The position numbers and the translations under genes were made by a program. The notes under the pieces were generated by a model. It was not told where the DNA came from and ran no database searches. It was given only the letters and a program-made list of their open reading frames with translations. From Ruminococcus bicirculans (ex Wegman et al. 2014) (GTDB lineage Bacteria > Bacillota > Clostridia > Oscillospirales > Ruminococcaceae), in assembly GCF_000723465.1 (NCBI RefSeq), contig NZ_HF545616.1, positions 186,001-250,000 of the forward strand: a stretch of 64,000 nucleotides of DNA, given 5' to 3'. Below are positions 1-8,189 of this stretch, piece after piece (position 1 is the stretch's first letter; every line of letters begins with the position of its first letter).

Positions 1-861
1 GCCATAGAAGAAACCAAGACACTTTCAAATAAGCTTGCTATTTCAGGTTATTTTGATTTATTCTTTTCAAACGAAACCTGTTCATATTATTACACAAATT
101 CAGAGGTTCATGAAGGGAATAATTTTAAATTTGACCCTTTAACATCAGTTGGCAATCCGATTTTACTGGCTCAATTTGCTGATGATAATTATGATTGTAA
201 AATCAATTCACTTGCTGATCAAAACACTGATATTATGTGCAATATTGATGGAAACATCTATTTGTATACCAATATCTCTGTGAATAGTGGATCTGTATTA
301 TTCTTAAATTTATCAGATGGTTCATTTTTTATTAACATTGATCTTGATAATGATGGTGAAATAGATACAACTGTTACGCCAACTATCAATCCAGGGGTAA
401 TTCAAGATGATGAGAAATCACCTGAAATAACAGTAGAATCTTGCAATGCAGGTATTAGTAACTCAAATACTATAAATCCCAATATAGTTATAACTAACAA
501 CTCTGACAAGCCTTTAAAAATGAGTGATATAACTATAAATTATGTATTTAATGCAGACAATAAAGAAAACCTTGAATACCATTGCGACTGGCTTGCTGTA
601 GATAATCAATACTTAGGTAATACTTCGGTTTGTGAATTTGTTAATGACGATTACGGAAATACATATGCAAAAATCAAATTTAATACCGATGTTGAACTTC
701 AACCTAATAAACAGTTTGTAATCCATTTTAGACTAAATGCAGCAGATTGGTCTAATTGGGATACATCGAATGATTATTCAATGGGAACAGAACAGCTATT
801 GCCAAATGATAAAATAATTGTTTTTTATAATGAACAGCTTATAAGCGGTGTCCAGCCTTGA
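1..861 (+). CDS. Secreted protein with C-terminal CBM3-like module (5' partial)
   Basis: The frame is open from base 1, so the gene begins outside the window; 286 codons are visible. The last 150 or so residues (from about ITVESCNAG) read as a family 3 carbohydrate-binding module: a beta-rich domain with LSDITINYVF-like and cdW elements, the NDYSMG segment and a closing IIVFYNEQLISGVQP, close to the usual YYNGxLVWGxEP end. Family members bind crystalline cellulose on secreted or cell-surface enzymes. The upstream part is not recognised, so the catalytic or structural partner domain is unknown. The domain call is an inference from motif pattern; the partial state is seen directly. Confidence 0.7.
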   Translation, partial: AIEETKTLSNKLAISGYFDLFFSNETCSYYYTNSEVHEGNNFKFDPLTSVGNPILLAQFADDNYDCKINSLADQNTDIMCNIDGNIYLYTNISVNSGSVLFLNLSDGSFFINIDLDNDGEIDTTVTPTINPGVIQDDEKSPEITVESCNAGISNSNTINPNIVITNNSDKPLKMSDITINYVFNADNKENLEYHCDWLAVDNQYLGNTSVCEFVNDDYGNTYAKIKFNTDVELQPNKQFVIHFRLNAADWSNWDTSNDYSMGTEQLLPNDKIIVFYNEQLISGVQP

Positions 862-877
862 AGTAGAGGTTGAAGCA

Positions 878-1741
878 ATGAAAAAAACAATTATAATTAT
901 AATTATATCATTATTAGTTACGGCAGGCACTTTTGTTTTATCTAAGTATCACAACAGAGATAAAATGATGACTCAAATGAATAAAGATATACAAGATTAT
1001 TATTATATAAGCTGTCCAAATGGAAATGAGCTTGACATCAAGCAAAAGAGCAGTAATGAATATCAATACTCTATTCTTAGTTATCCTTTTAGCACAACAG
1101 AATACACTAACAAATTTACATTCAGATTAAAAGTGAGTCTTGATCAGAAATTCATATTTGAAAAAATCGGCTTATTGACAGGCACAAGCGGAGTAAACGC
1201 AAATACAGACTTTCCTAATTGTCTTATTAAAGAAAATGATTCTTCTCAATATCAACGTTTTTTTCTCCCCACGCCAGAAGAAGATAATGATGTTTCAACA
1301 ATCCTTGGCGAAGGCAAAATATATGTATCATTCAAGAATGCAATCAATTCATCAGATATATCATCTGTAATAGATGAATATAGTGAATACGGAACAGTGA
1401 CATGGCTTTGGGTCGATACTTACAATGATTCTGATTCAACACTACCAACGATTCAAAATCCTCAAAATGACGAAAGAGGAGTGTATGGTATCCCGTTGTT
1501 CTATGCTGGCGAAAAGCTCATTTCACCATTAGATAAGTTTGTTAATATAATAAATGATAAACACGCTTATTTGGAAGACGAATTTGAAAACATAAGAAAC
1601 GGTATTAATACAGGTAAAGATACTATTAAGCAATCTGATATTAATATTATAGGTATTGTTTTATTGTCCCAAAAAGATTTGAACCGTAGTGCCATAATAA
1701 ACGAAATCGCCATAAAGGGAAATGTCTATGTAGTTAACTAA
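878..1741 (+). CDS. Membrane-anchored hypothetical protein
   Basis: I do not recognise this 287-residue protein. It starts with MKK followed by a very hydrophobic run (residues 4-22), which is a signal peptide or single membrane anchor; the rest is hydrophilic and presumably outside the cell. An AGAGG about nine bases upstream supports ATG 878 over an in-frame start at 848. It begins just after the CBM3 gene and is probably co-transcribed with it. A near-C-terminal segment with IIGIVLLSQKDL resembles no motif I can name. Base composition is as AT-rich as its left neighbour and unlike the mobile element to its right. Confidence 0.6.
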   Translation: MKKTIIIIIISLLVTAGTFVLSKYHNRDKMMTQMNKDIQDYYYISCPNGNELDIKQKSSNEYQYSILSYPFSTTEYTNKFTFRLKVSLDQKFIFEKIGLLTGTSGVNANTDFPNCLIKENDSSQYQRFFLPTPEEDNDVSTILGEGKIYVSFKNAINSSDISSVIDEYSEYGTVTWLWVDTYNDSDSTLPTIQNPQNDERGVYGIPLFYAGEKLISPLDKFVNIINDKHAYLEDEFENIRNGINTGKDTIKQSDINIIGIVLLSQKDLNRSAIINEIAIKGNVYVVN

Positions 1742-1772
1742 ACTATAAATTTATTGTTATCTTGTTTTATTG

Positions 1773-1800
1773 CCAAATACTATATTTTTCGTTCCACACA
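1773..1800. repeat. Putative left terminal inverted repeat
   Basis: The sequence begins CCAAATACTAT and contains TTCCACA. The opposite end read in reverse begins CCAAATATTAT and contains CTCCACA. The match is imperfect, so the boundary is approximate. Confidence 0.4.
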
Positions 1801-1865
1801 AGTCTGAATAGGCATTGTGGGGCACACCACAACAGGCACAAACTCTATTGGAACTGAATAACCGC

Positions 1866-1911
1866 AAGCCCTCGGAAATGCTCTTGTAAGCGTTTCTGAG
1901 GGCTTTTTCTT
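1866..1911 (+). terminator. Rho-independent terminator
   Basis: The arms AGCCCTC and GAGGGCT, with further pairing through GGAAA and TTTC, form a hairpin followed by TTTTTCTTTT on the plus strand. It lies inside the left end of the element and would stop transcription entering from the left flank. Confidence 0.65.
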
Positions 1912-1978
1912 TTCAGCGGTTAGAATTCCGCTCCGCAGGCTCGGATAGTGATGTGTGGCATTTCCGTTCGCCTGACGG

Positions 1979-2572
1979 TCAAGCTGAGGTCGGCTCGGTG
2001 ATGCCGTGACGGAGTTCATACTCACGCACACGGCGGTAGAAAGTATTTGCTGACATATTCATTCTCCGCATAAAGTCCCTGCCCGTGATGTGCTTGGCTC
2101 TCCATTCCCCATAGAGCTGACCGAACCTCGTCCAGTCGGTGGGGATAGGCTTTCGCCCGGTGTACTTGCCCTGAGCCTTAGCGATCTCGATGCCCTCACG
2201 CTGTCGCTGTTTGAGCTGCTCACGCTCCAACTGTGAGAGTGCAGCGAACACGGTGAGCATAAATTTGCCCGCAGGAGTGTCGGTGTCAATTTTCTCCTTG
2301 TGGCTGATGAGCGTTACTCCCTTGTCTGTGAGGGTGTCGATGATGTTCAGCAAGTCCTTTGTGGAGCGTCCCAGACGGCTGATACTCTCGATGTAGAGGG
2401 TGTCACCCTCACGCACATAGTCAAGCATTGCCCTGAGCTGAGGGCGGTCGGTGTTCGCTCCTGACAGCTTCTCGGAGAAGATGCGGTCAACCTGATAACT
2501 GCACATGATCTCCTGCTGTCTCGCTGTTTCCTGATGCTCCGTAGAAACACGGATATAACCTATTTTGCTCAT
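1979..2572 (-). CDS. Serine resolvase/invertase
   Basis: This 197-residue protein is a small serine recombinase. The N-terminal catalytic domain begins MSKIGYIRVS, with the nucleophile Ser in YIRVST. Later motifs are the Arg-rich SRLGRS segment and LEREQLKQRQREG of the long E helix. The C-terminal 50 residues form a helix-turn-helix. The start is preceded by AAAGGAA at good spacing. It is the last minus-strand gene of the mobilisable element and probably resolves cointegrates or multimers; integration is more likely done by the large recombinase at 6525. Length is normal for the Pin/Hin/resolvase group. Confidence 0.85.
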   Translation of the reverse strand: MSKIGYIRVSTEHQETARQQEIMCSYQVDRIFSEKLSGANTDRPQLRAMLDYVREGDTLYIESISRLGRSTKDLLNIIDTLTDKGVTLISHKEKIDTDTPAGKFMLTVFAALSQLEREQLKQRQREGIEIAKAQGKYTGRKPIPTDWTRFGQLYGEWRAKHITGRDFMRRMNMSANTFYRRVREYELRHGITEPTSA

Positions 2573-2590
2573 AGTTGTTGTTTCCTTTCT

Positions 2591-4276
2591 TTATTCAAGT
2601 GTATTTTTATTTCTATGTTTAGCCTGTGTCCTCTGACGGCTTTTCTCACGCTCACGCTTCATCTGCTGTTCGTTGATGTACTGGCGCACCTGTCGGGTGT
2701 ACTTCTTCGCCGTTTCACGCTTGGTGAGGAATGCGGTATGCTCGACATTAAGCCTGTTCCACTTCGATTTCAGCTTGTTGGACTTCTCCAAAAGGTCAAG
2801 CATCGTCGGCGGTTTGCCGTCAACAGCATACTTCTTGATATGCTCCTTGATGTACTTGACCGTCTGCTCGTAGTCCTCGATAGTGGCGGCATTTTTCTTC
2901 TTGAAACGGCTCTGCGACCAGCCCGATTTGCCCTGATACTCCTTGTAAACAGGCTCCAGCTCGTCACGGTGCTTCATCTTTGCAATGAGCGTGTCGATAG
3001 CTGTAAACTTCTTTTTCAGATCGGCACGCTCAGTTGTGTGGTCATCGGAGTGAGGTGTATTGAAGAAGAATCCAGACAGCTCGCTGAATGACATAACGCC
3101 ACCAGCTTCAAGGTCTGCGATGATTTCGTTTGCTCTGCCCATACCTCTGATAGCTTTCCACGGATCTTCTTTCTTTTCAGGTGCTTTACTCTCCGTAGGT
3201 GTGGGCTGTGGTGTCCGGGCAGACGGTTCAGGCTTCGGATTGATAGCAGTTGCGTTAAGCATATCAAGCTGTGCCTGCCGTCTTGCTCGTCGGGCTGCAA
3301 AGAACTTCTCCACCTGTTCCGCAGCAGCTTTTCTCTTTGCGGTTTCACTTGTTTCGGTGATAGTTTCAGGCTCGGCAGATTGTTTCGGCTTTGTCGGTGC
3401 GGTGACTGTCTGTGTCGGCTTCGGCTCGGTCTTTGGAACAACAGGCTTCGGCGCTTCGATAAGCATATCGGGAGTGACATTCGCCGCTGACAGCTTTTCC
3501 TGTATCTCCGCTATCTGCTCGGCTATGCGTTCGGGGGTGAAGTCTGCGCCCAGGGTGTCGGCTCTTGTAAACTTCTGTTGACCGTCACCTGATAAACGGA
3601 ATTTCAGCTTGACCTTATTGCTTGGCTTGTAAACATATTCGATACTGCACTCCGAACATTTTTCAAGAAAATCCTTGAAGTCACGGCTGTAAAGCATGAC
3701 CTCCGCAATCCTGACACGGAGCTTATCTTTCCACGACTTGCCCTCTTTCTGCATATTCCTCTCAAAGTGAGATACCCCATGTCCCTTTTCAGGCTCGGAG
3801 ATAACAGATATACCGTGTTCAGCACATATCTCGTCCGAAATCTCACGCAACTCTGCCCACGCTCTTTCAGACTTTCTGCCTTGATTATGCTCGGTGGTAA
3901 AGCTCAGACCGTTATACAGATTTGTGTTGTTGAAAATGATGTGGCAATGCAGGTGCGACTTGTCATGATGAACAGCAATGACATACTGATAATCGCCTTT
4001 CAGATAACGGTCGCACAGCTCCTCTCCGATCTGCATAGCTTGTTCGGGCGTGACTTCACCGGGGGCAAAGCTCTGTATCATGTGGTAGGCAAGGATTTGG
4101 GTGCGTCCTGTTCCTGTGTTTCGGACGGCTCGGAAGTCCTCGCTTGCTCCTGCGCTATCGGCTCGGCAAGCATAAGAGTTGACATATAAACCGTCGATGG
4201 TCTTATCATCTCTTGTGATGTAAGCGATCGCTGCGCTGACTGTTGCCCTGATCGTATGGATAGAAGTGTATGCCAA
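2591..4276 (-). CDS. MobP-type relaxase
   Basis: A 561-residue relaxase that would nick oriT and lead the strand into a recipient. The first 180 residues hold the relaxase fold, with the metal-binding histidine motif HHDKSHLHCHIIFNN and an N-terminal catalytic Tyr region (MAYTSIH). The middle is Pro/Glu/Lys-rich and low-complexity; the end is charged and helical. The start is a TTG with AAGGGG nine bases upstream, which fits the conserved beginning of this family. The gene start overlaps the end of mobC by 199 bases in another frame. The element lacks its own conjugation machinery in view, so transfer would need a helper. Confidence 0.85.
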   Translation of the reverse strand: MAYTSIHTIRATVSAAIAYITRDDKTIDGLYVNSYACRADSAGASEDFRAVRNTGTGRTQILAYHMIQSFAPGEVTPEQAMQIGEELCDRYLKGDYQYVIAVHHDKSHLHCHIIFNNTNLYNGLSFTTEHNQGRKSERAWAELREISDEICAEHGISVISEPEKGHGVSHFERNMQKEGKSWKDKLRVRIAEVMLYSRDFKDFLEKCSECSIEYVYKPSNKVKLKFRLSGDGQQKFTRADTLGADFTPERIAEQIAEIQEKLSAANVTPDMLIEAPKPVVPKTEPKPTQTVTAPTKPKQSAEPETITETSETAKRKAAAEQVEKFFAARRARRQAQLDMLNATAINPKPEPSARTPQPTPTESKAPEKKEDPWKAIRGMGRANEIIADLEAGGVMSFSELSGFFFNTPHSDDHTTERADLKKKFTAIDTLIAKMKHRDELEPVYKEYQGKSGWSQSRFKKKNAATIEDYEQTVKYIKEHIKKYAVDGKPPTMLDLLEKSNKLKSKWNRLNVEHTAFLTKRETAKKYTRQVRQYINEQQMKREREKSRQRTQAKHRNKNTLE

Positions 4277-4749
4277 ATTTCGTTTACCCCTTTCTTTATC
4301 TCGGTAATATCCTCGGCATAGATGTGACCTGTGCTGTAAAGTCGGACAAGTATCTGGTTGATGTTTGCTCCGATGCGTTTCATCAGACGGTTACACTCGG
4401 CAATTTCGGAACGGTCGGGCGTGAGATCAACCCTCGCCCGAACACAATCACGGATATACTCGGTCTTGTTCTTGTAACCGTACTGCTCACACTTGGAAAG
4501 AATGTCCTGCATTTCCGATTCGGTGAAACGAACATTGAGGGTGTAGGACTTCTTCTCCTTCTTGCGTTTCAGGTACTTGCGTTCATCGTCGGTAAGCTGG
4601 CTCTCGTCCTTGTCGGCAAGGCACTTGTCAAGGTCGGCTCTGACCTCTTTGTCAAGTGCGTGATTGATTGCTCCCTCGTAGGTCATACCCTCAAACTCCA
4701 TAGCCTTGTGTTTGGGCGGTCTTCCACGCTTCTTTTTCTCGGTTTTCAT
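4078..4749 (-). CDS. MobC-like relaxosome protein
   Basis: A 223-residue basic protein starting MKTEKKKRGRPPKHK, an AT-hook-like stretch. The central region (about 90-170) reads as a MobC/ribbon-helix-helix domain: YTLNVRFTESEMQDILSKC, then ECNRLMKRIGANINQI. MobC proteins bind oriT and help the relaxase open the strands. AAAGGAG precedes the ATG. The last 60 or so residues are coded inside the relaxase gene in another frame and are low-complexity, so they may be unselected read-through or a real dual-coding tail. Confidence 0.8.
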   Translation of the reverse strand: MKTEKKKRGRPPKHKAMEFEGMTYEGAINHALDKEVRADLDKCLADKDESQLTDDERKYLKRKKEKKSYTLNVRFTESEMQDILSKCEQYGYKNKTEYIRDCVRARVDLTPDRSEIAECNRLMKRIGANINQILVRLYSTGHIYAEDITEIKKGVNEIWHTLLSIRSGQQSAQRSLTSQEMIRPSTVYMSTLMLAEPIAQEQARTSEPSETQEQDAPKSLPTT

Positions 4750-4814
4750 AGTGGTGTCTCCTTTGTTTGTATTTCGGCGTTAGCCGATTTTCTTGACCGC
4801 TGTGCGGTCGTTTT

Positions 4815-4886
4815 GGGGCTTGGGGTGTCCCTAACAAGCATTTGGTATTTTCGCTCGCTGTGCGGCGCAAAATACAATGCTTGTTA
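4815..4886. other. Candidate origin of transfer (oriT)
   Basis: Just upstream of mobC lies GGGGCTTGGGGTGTCCC followed by a long imperfect inverted repeat (4832-4851 with 4869-4886; arms TAACAAGCATT and AATGCTTGTTA, with GTATTTT/AAAATAC inside). Position next to mobC-relaxase and the shape (nick-like GC-rich block beside an inverted repeat) fit an oriT. The nick base cannot be named from sequence alone. Confidence 0.45.
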
Positions 4887-5488
4887 TTTTTGTTGCGCTG
4901 TAGCGCTATTTTCCAGCCTGTGGGATTTTCATATCACTCAGGCTTTCGATGCTCCGTCAGCGAATTTGGAGCTATGCGACTTAAACTCTCCGCCGCTTAG
5001 GTCGGCGGTCATACTCGCTCACGCTCCTGCGTGATGCACTCAATATCATCACTCTTGAAATTGTAAACTGGCTCAGCGCAGTTATTGCGCAGTCTGGGCG
5101 GCAGTCCTATGAAATATGCTCCCATAAGTTAATACCAAATTATTGACCGCTTCGTTAAGTATACCGCAGAAAAATTTTATGATGAAAATGATATGCAGGG
5201 GTGCGTGTGATCGTCACAACGTCAAAGCCCTTCACTTTTCTACCGGTGTTTTTGAGAAAATGGCGTTGTTTTTCAGAAAAGTTTACACTTTGTTCATGAC
5301 GGTTCTCCCTTGTGCCTAAATTCAACAGCATATTTCTATACAGAATGTGAATAGGTCACGGCGGCACTCGGATAAAACCCCCTCTATATATACAAGCACG
5401 TTCAATCAGGAAACGGGCATGATTTTTATAAAAATAGTTGCTCCGTGATAATAATTCTCCGTATTGAATAAATCAGAAATGGTGACCT
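4887..5488. other. Non-coding stretch of the mobilisable element
   Basis: No convincing gene on either strand. It holds several short hairpins (for example CCGCC and GGCGG arms near 4991-5012) and a mix of GC-rich and AT-rich patches. This is the leading region between oriT and the plus-strand genes. Confidence 0.4.
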
Positions 5489-5656
5489 ATGCAGTATGCA
5501 GTCAATGTGATATGGCTCGGATTTGCAATGCTCGGTCTGCTTTCTGCAAAATTCCCCATAACAATTTCACGAATGAAGAAGTTTTATGGCGCACTCAACT
5601 TCTTGCGCAATGCGAATAGACTTTTGCTGTCCGAGAATGCTATAATATTAGCATAG
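5489..5656 (+). CDS. Small hydrophobic ORF, doubtful
   Basis: A 55-codon frame beginning MQYAVNVIWLGFAMLGLLSA, with one possible membrane segment (residues 4-20) and a basic second half. There is no strong Shine-Dalgarno sequence. It lies directly before the 5697 gene and ends at 5656. It could be a real small membrane protein of the element or chance; I favour neither strongly. Confidence 0.3.
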   Translation: MQYAVNVIWLGFAMLGLLSAKFPITISRMKKFYGALNFLRNANRLLLSENAIILA

Positions 5657-5696
5657 GGTATTATCCCTAAATCCAATACATTGGGAGGTGATGAGA

Positions 5697-6095
5697 ATGA
5701 GTAAGAAAGCTAAGACCGAGGTTGATGAGAAGTCCGCTGTTATCATTACGGATGCTGTTCTTGCGGAGAATCAGGCAAAGCTCGACAGCTACGAAAAGTC
5801 TATCAAAGCTGTGCAGGAGCGCAGGCGCAAGGTCATCATTGATAGCAAGCTCTACACCTACGATAAGCTCTCACAGCTTTACGGCGGTGCGGAGGGACAG
5901 GCACTTCTCGATGCTGTGACTGCGGAGCATACGCTGATCGGCAAGCTGACAGCAAGCGGTATGACCTATGAGCAGATTGGTGAGCTGGCTGACGATAGTT
6001 CTGCCGATGCTGACAACAGCTCGGACGAAAGCTATTCCGAAAAGTACGCTAAGCAGATGAGCTTTTCAGAAACAGATCATTCCTATTCGGAGTAA
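5697..6095 (+). CDS. Hypothetical protein of mobilisable elements
   Basis: A 132-residue protein with no name I can give. The ATG at 5697 has GGGAGG eight bases before it and is preferred over GTG 5688 and ATG 5691. It is mostly helical: LAENQAKLDSYEKSIKAVQERRRK looks like a short coiled coil, and the C-terminal 35 residues are Asp/Ser-rich and likely disordered. Position between oriT and the recombinase module suggests an accessory or regulatory role in mobilisation. Homologues of this general shape (small, with YDKLSQLYGG-like middle) are common beside such relaxases, from memory. Confidence 0.6.
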   Translation: MSKKAKTEVDEKSAVIITDAVLAENQAKLDSYEKSIKAVQERRRKVIIDSKLYTYDKLSQLYGGAEGQALLDAVTAEHTLIGKLTASGMTYEQIGELADDSSADADNSSDESYSEKYAKQMSFSETDHSYSE

Positions 6096-6233
6096 CATAT
6101 ATTCCGACAACAAAACGATTGCTGTGTAAGGGACGGCTCTGCCGTTCCGTACAGCACCTGTGCAGGCGTAACGCCCCTGCAACAAAAAGCCATTGCGTGT
6201 AGAGATAGATAATCGCAGGCGGAAAGGAGACAC

Positions 6234-6431
6234 TTGCCAAGAAAAGATACAGGATTTACTTTGGCTGAGCTGAATGAGAGATATAAAGATAAGCCGACCA
6301 GCAAAGCCGTGTACGAAGTGGACGGTCAGCGTTATGCTGTGACAAGTCATTTCGTGGGTGAAAAAGACCTTGATAAGGTGCTTTATGAACTTGCTTTCAA
6401 AAGAGCGTTTCAGAAAACCGAAAAGAACTAA
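6234..6431 (+). CDS. TnpW-like small transposon protein
   Basis: A 65-residue protein read from TTG 6234, with AAAGGAG six bases upstream. The core (YEVDGQRYAVTSHFVGEKDL) resembles the small transposon-encoded TnpW proteins found beside Tn4451-type recombinases. Function is unknown; a role in excision or in regulating the recombinase is inference from position alone. It ends just before the promoter of the recombinase gene. Confidence 0.5.
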   Translation: MPRKDTGFTLAELNERYKDKPTSKAVYEVDGQRYAVTSHFVGEKDLDKVLYELAFKRAFQKTEKN

Positions 6432-6449
6432 AAAGTTTTGAAAAAAGAC

Positions 6450-6478
6450 TTGCCATATTCGGTTTTCTGCGCTATAAT
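6450..6478 (+). promoter_or_regulatory. Sigma-A promoter of the large serine recombinase
   Basis: TTGCCA (6450-6455), 17 bases, TATAAT (6473-6478), about 45 bases before the recombinase ATG. Confidence 0.75.
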
Positions 6479-6524
6479 AGTTGTATCATCGAATATGGTT
6501 TGCTTTGATTGGAAAGGAGTTATT

Positions 6525-8189
6525 ATGGCAAAGCAAACTACTTACAATGTCGGGATCTATGTGCGTTTGTCGCAGGAGGACGAACGTGCGGGCGAATCCC
6601 TTTCGATTGAAAATCAGAAGAAGATGCTGACGGAATATGTCAGCAAGCAGGAGGGGTGGAATCTTATCGAGATATGCGAGGACGATGGCTATTCGGGAAC
6701 AAGTTTCGATAGACCAGGTATCAAGCAGATTCTTGATGATGCAAAGTCGGGAAAGATAAATCTTATCCTCTGTAAAGACCTTTCACGTTTCGGAAGAAAT
6801 TATATCGAGGTCGGTCAGTATATAGATTACATTTTTCCTTCATTCAATATCCGCTTCATCGCCCTGAGCGACAATGTAGACACGCTTGACAGAAACAGTT
6901 CGGCAATGGATCTTATGCCTGTGATGAATTTATTCAACGAATGGCACGCCGCCAACACGTCAAAGAAGGTACGCAGTGTCATGGCAGCAAATTCTCGGCA
7001 GGGCAAGTATCTGGCGGCTTCAGCTTCTTATGGTTACATCAAGGCAGATGATGAAAAGCATACGCCCTTGATTGATGAAGATGCCGCCGTTATCGTAAGA
7101 CGTATATTTGAGCAGAGGGCAAGAGGGTTAAGTCCGAAGCAGATCGCTATACAGCTTAACAAGGACGGCATCGCAACTCCCTCGGATCATCGTTATCAGC
7201 TTAAAGGCAAAGATAATCCCCTTGTGACTTCACATCTGTGGAATGATTGTATGGTGCGTGGCATTCTTAACAATGAGATTTATATCGGAAATCTCGCACA
7301 GCAGAGAGTGACAACGGTATCCTACAAAAATCACAAGCAGATACGCAAGGACAGGTCGGAATGGATAGTGATTGAAAATAATCATGAACCTATCATTTCA
7401 AGAGAGCTGTGGGACAAGGTTAGAGAGGTTGACGCATCGGTGAGTATCGGCAAGACAACAAAAGAAGGCGTGATTCTTCCGCTGTCAGGATTTATGTACT
7501 GCCCAGACTGCGGTTACAAGATGAAAATGAACAGAACCATGCACACCTCTAAGAAGCGTGGAACATATGAGACTGTCAGCTATCGCTGTGGTACTTATGT
7601 TAGAAGCGGAATGGACGGCTGCACTCCTCATTCCATTTTGGAAAGAGTAATTTCACAGATTGTTGTTGACGATATTAGAGCAAAGGCACGACTTGCCGTT
7701 GAGGACGAGGACGCACTCCGTGAAGCCGTTAGAAAACGCAGACAGGCTACTGCCGATGCGGAGAGCCAGCATAACAGCAAGGAACTCCATGAGGGTGAGA
7801 AAAGGCTTGCACAGCTCGAAACGCTTATCAGTAAGACCTATGAAGAAAAGCTCCTCGGTACTGTACCCGAAGAACTCTGCGTGAAAATGCTGAATCAGTA
7901 TCTTGATGAGCAGAAGATGCTGAGAGAGAAAGTCGCTGTACTGAAAGAAAAGTGCGAAACCGCTGAACAGGCTGAAAAGGATATTGACAGATACATTGAA
8001 AATATCAAGAAGTATGTCGATATTCAGGAGCTTACCCGTGAGACTTGTTTGGAGCTTATCGAGTACATCGTGATTGGTGATCGTCCCGAAAGCAAGGACG
8101 AGGACAGGCAGATTCACATCTTTTACAAGTTCCTTGACAAAGGGCTTACGGAGAAAAGAAACATTCTGCTTCCGCAGAATGTGGAGTAA
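6525..8189 (+). CDS. Large serine recombinase (TnpX-like)
   Basis: A 554-residue recombinase that would excise and insert the element. The N-terminal resolvase domain begins YNVGIYVRLS with the catalytic Ser, followed by LCKDLSRFGRNYIEVGQYI. A recombinase domain follows, with a zinc ribbon (FMYCPDCGYKM, later CGTY and GCTPH) near 320-375. A long coiled coil and a DUF4368-type C-terminus (KKYVDIQELTRETCLELIEYI) end the protein. ATG 6525 has AAAGGAG seven bases upstream. It is shorter than Tn4451 TnpX but complete by domain order. Confidence 0.9.
   Translation: MAKQTTYNVGIYVRLSQEDERAGESLSIENQKKMLTEYVSKQEGWNLIEICEDDGYSGTSFDRPGIKQILDDAKSGKINLILCKDLSRFGRNYIEVGQYIDYIFPSFNIRFIALSDNVDTLDRNSSAMDLMPVMNLFNEWHAANTSKKVRSVMAANSRQGKYLAASASYGYIKADDEKHTPLIDEDAAVIVRRIFEQRARGLSPKQIAIQLNKDGIATPSDHRYQLKGKDNPLVTSHLWNDCMVRGILNNEIYIGNLAQQRVTTVSYKNHKQIRKDRSEWIVIENNHEPIISRELWDKVREVDASVSIGKTTKEGVILPLSGFMYCPDCGYKMKMNRTMHTSKKRGTYETVSYRCGTYVRSGMDGCTPHSILERVISQIVVDDIRAKARLAVEDEDALREAVRKRRQATADAESQHNSKELHEGEKRLAQLETLISKTYEEKLLGTVPEELCVKMLNQYLDEQKMLREKVAVLKEKCETAEQAEKDIDRYIENIKKYVDIQELTRETCLELIEYIVIGDRPESKDEDRQIHIFYKFLDKGLTEKRNILLPQNVE

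Noticed and set aside
1780-2031. 83-codon minus frame at the left end of the transposon
   Set aside because: It covers the terminator and terminal repeat, has no ribosome site and no motif.
2534-4189. Long plus-strand frames opposite the relaxase
   Set aside because: Shadows of a GC-rich coding region; no start signals.
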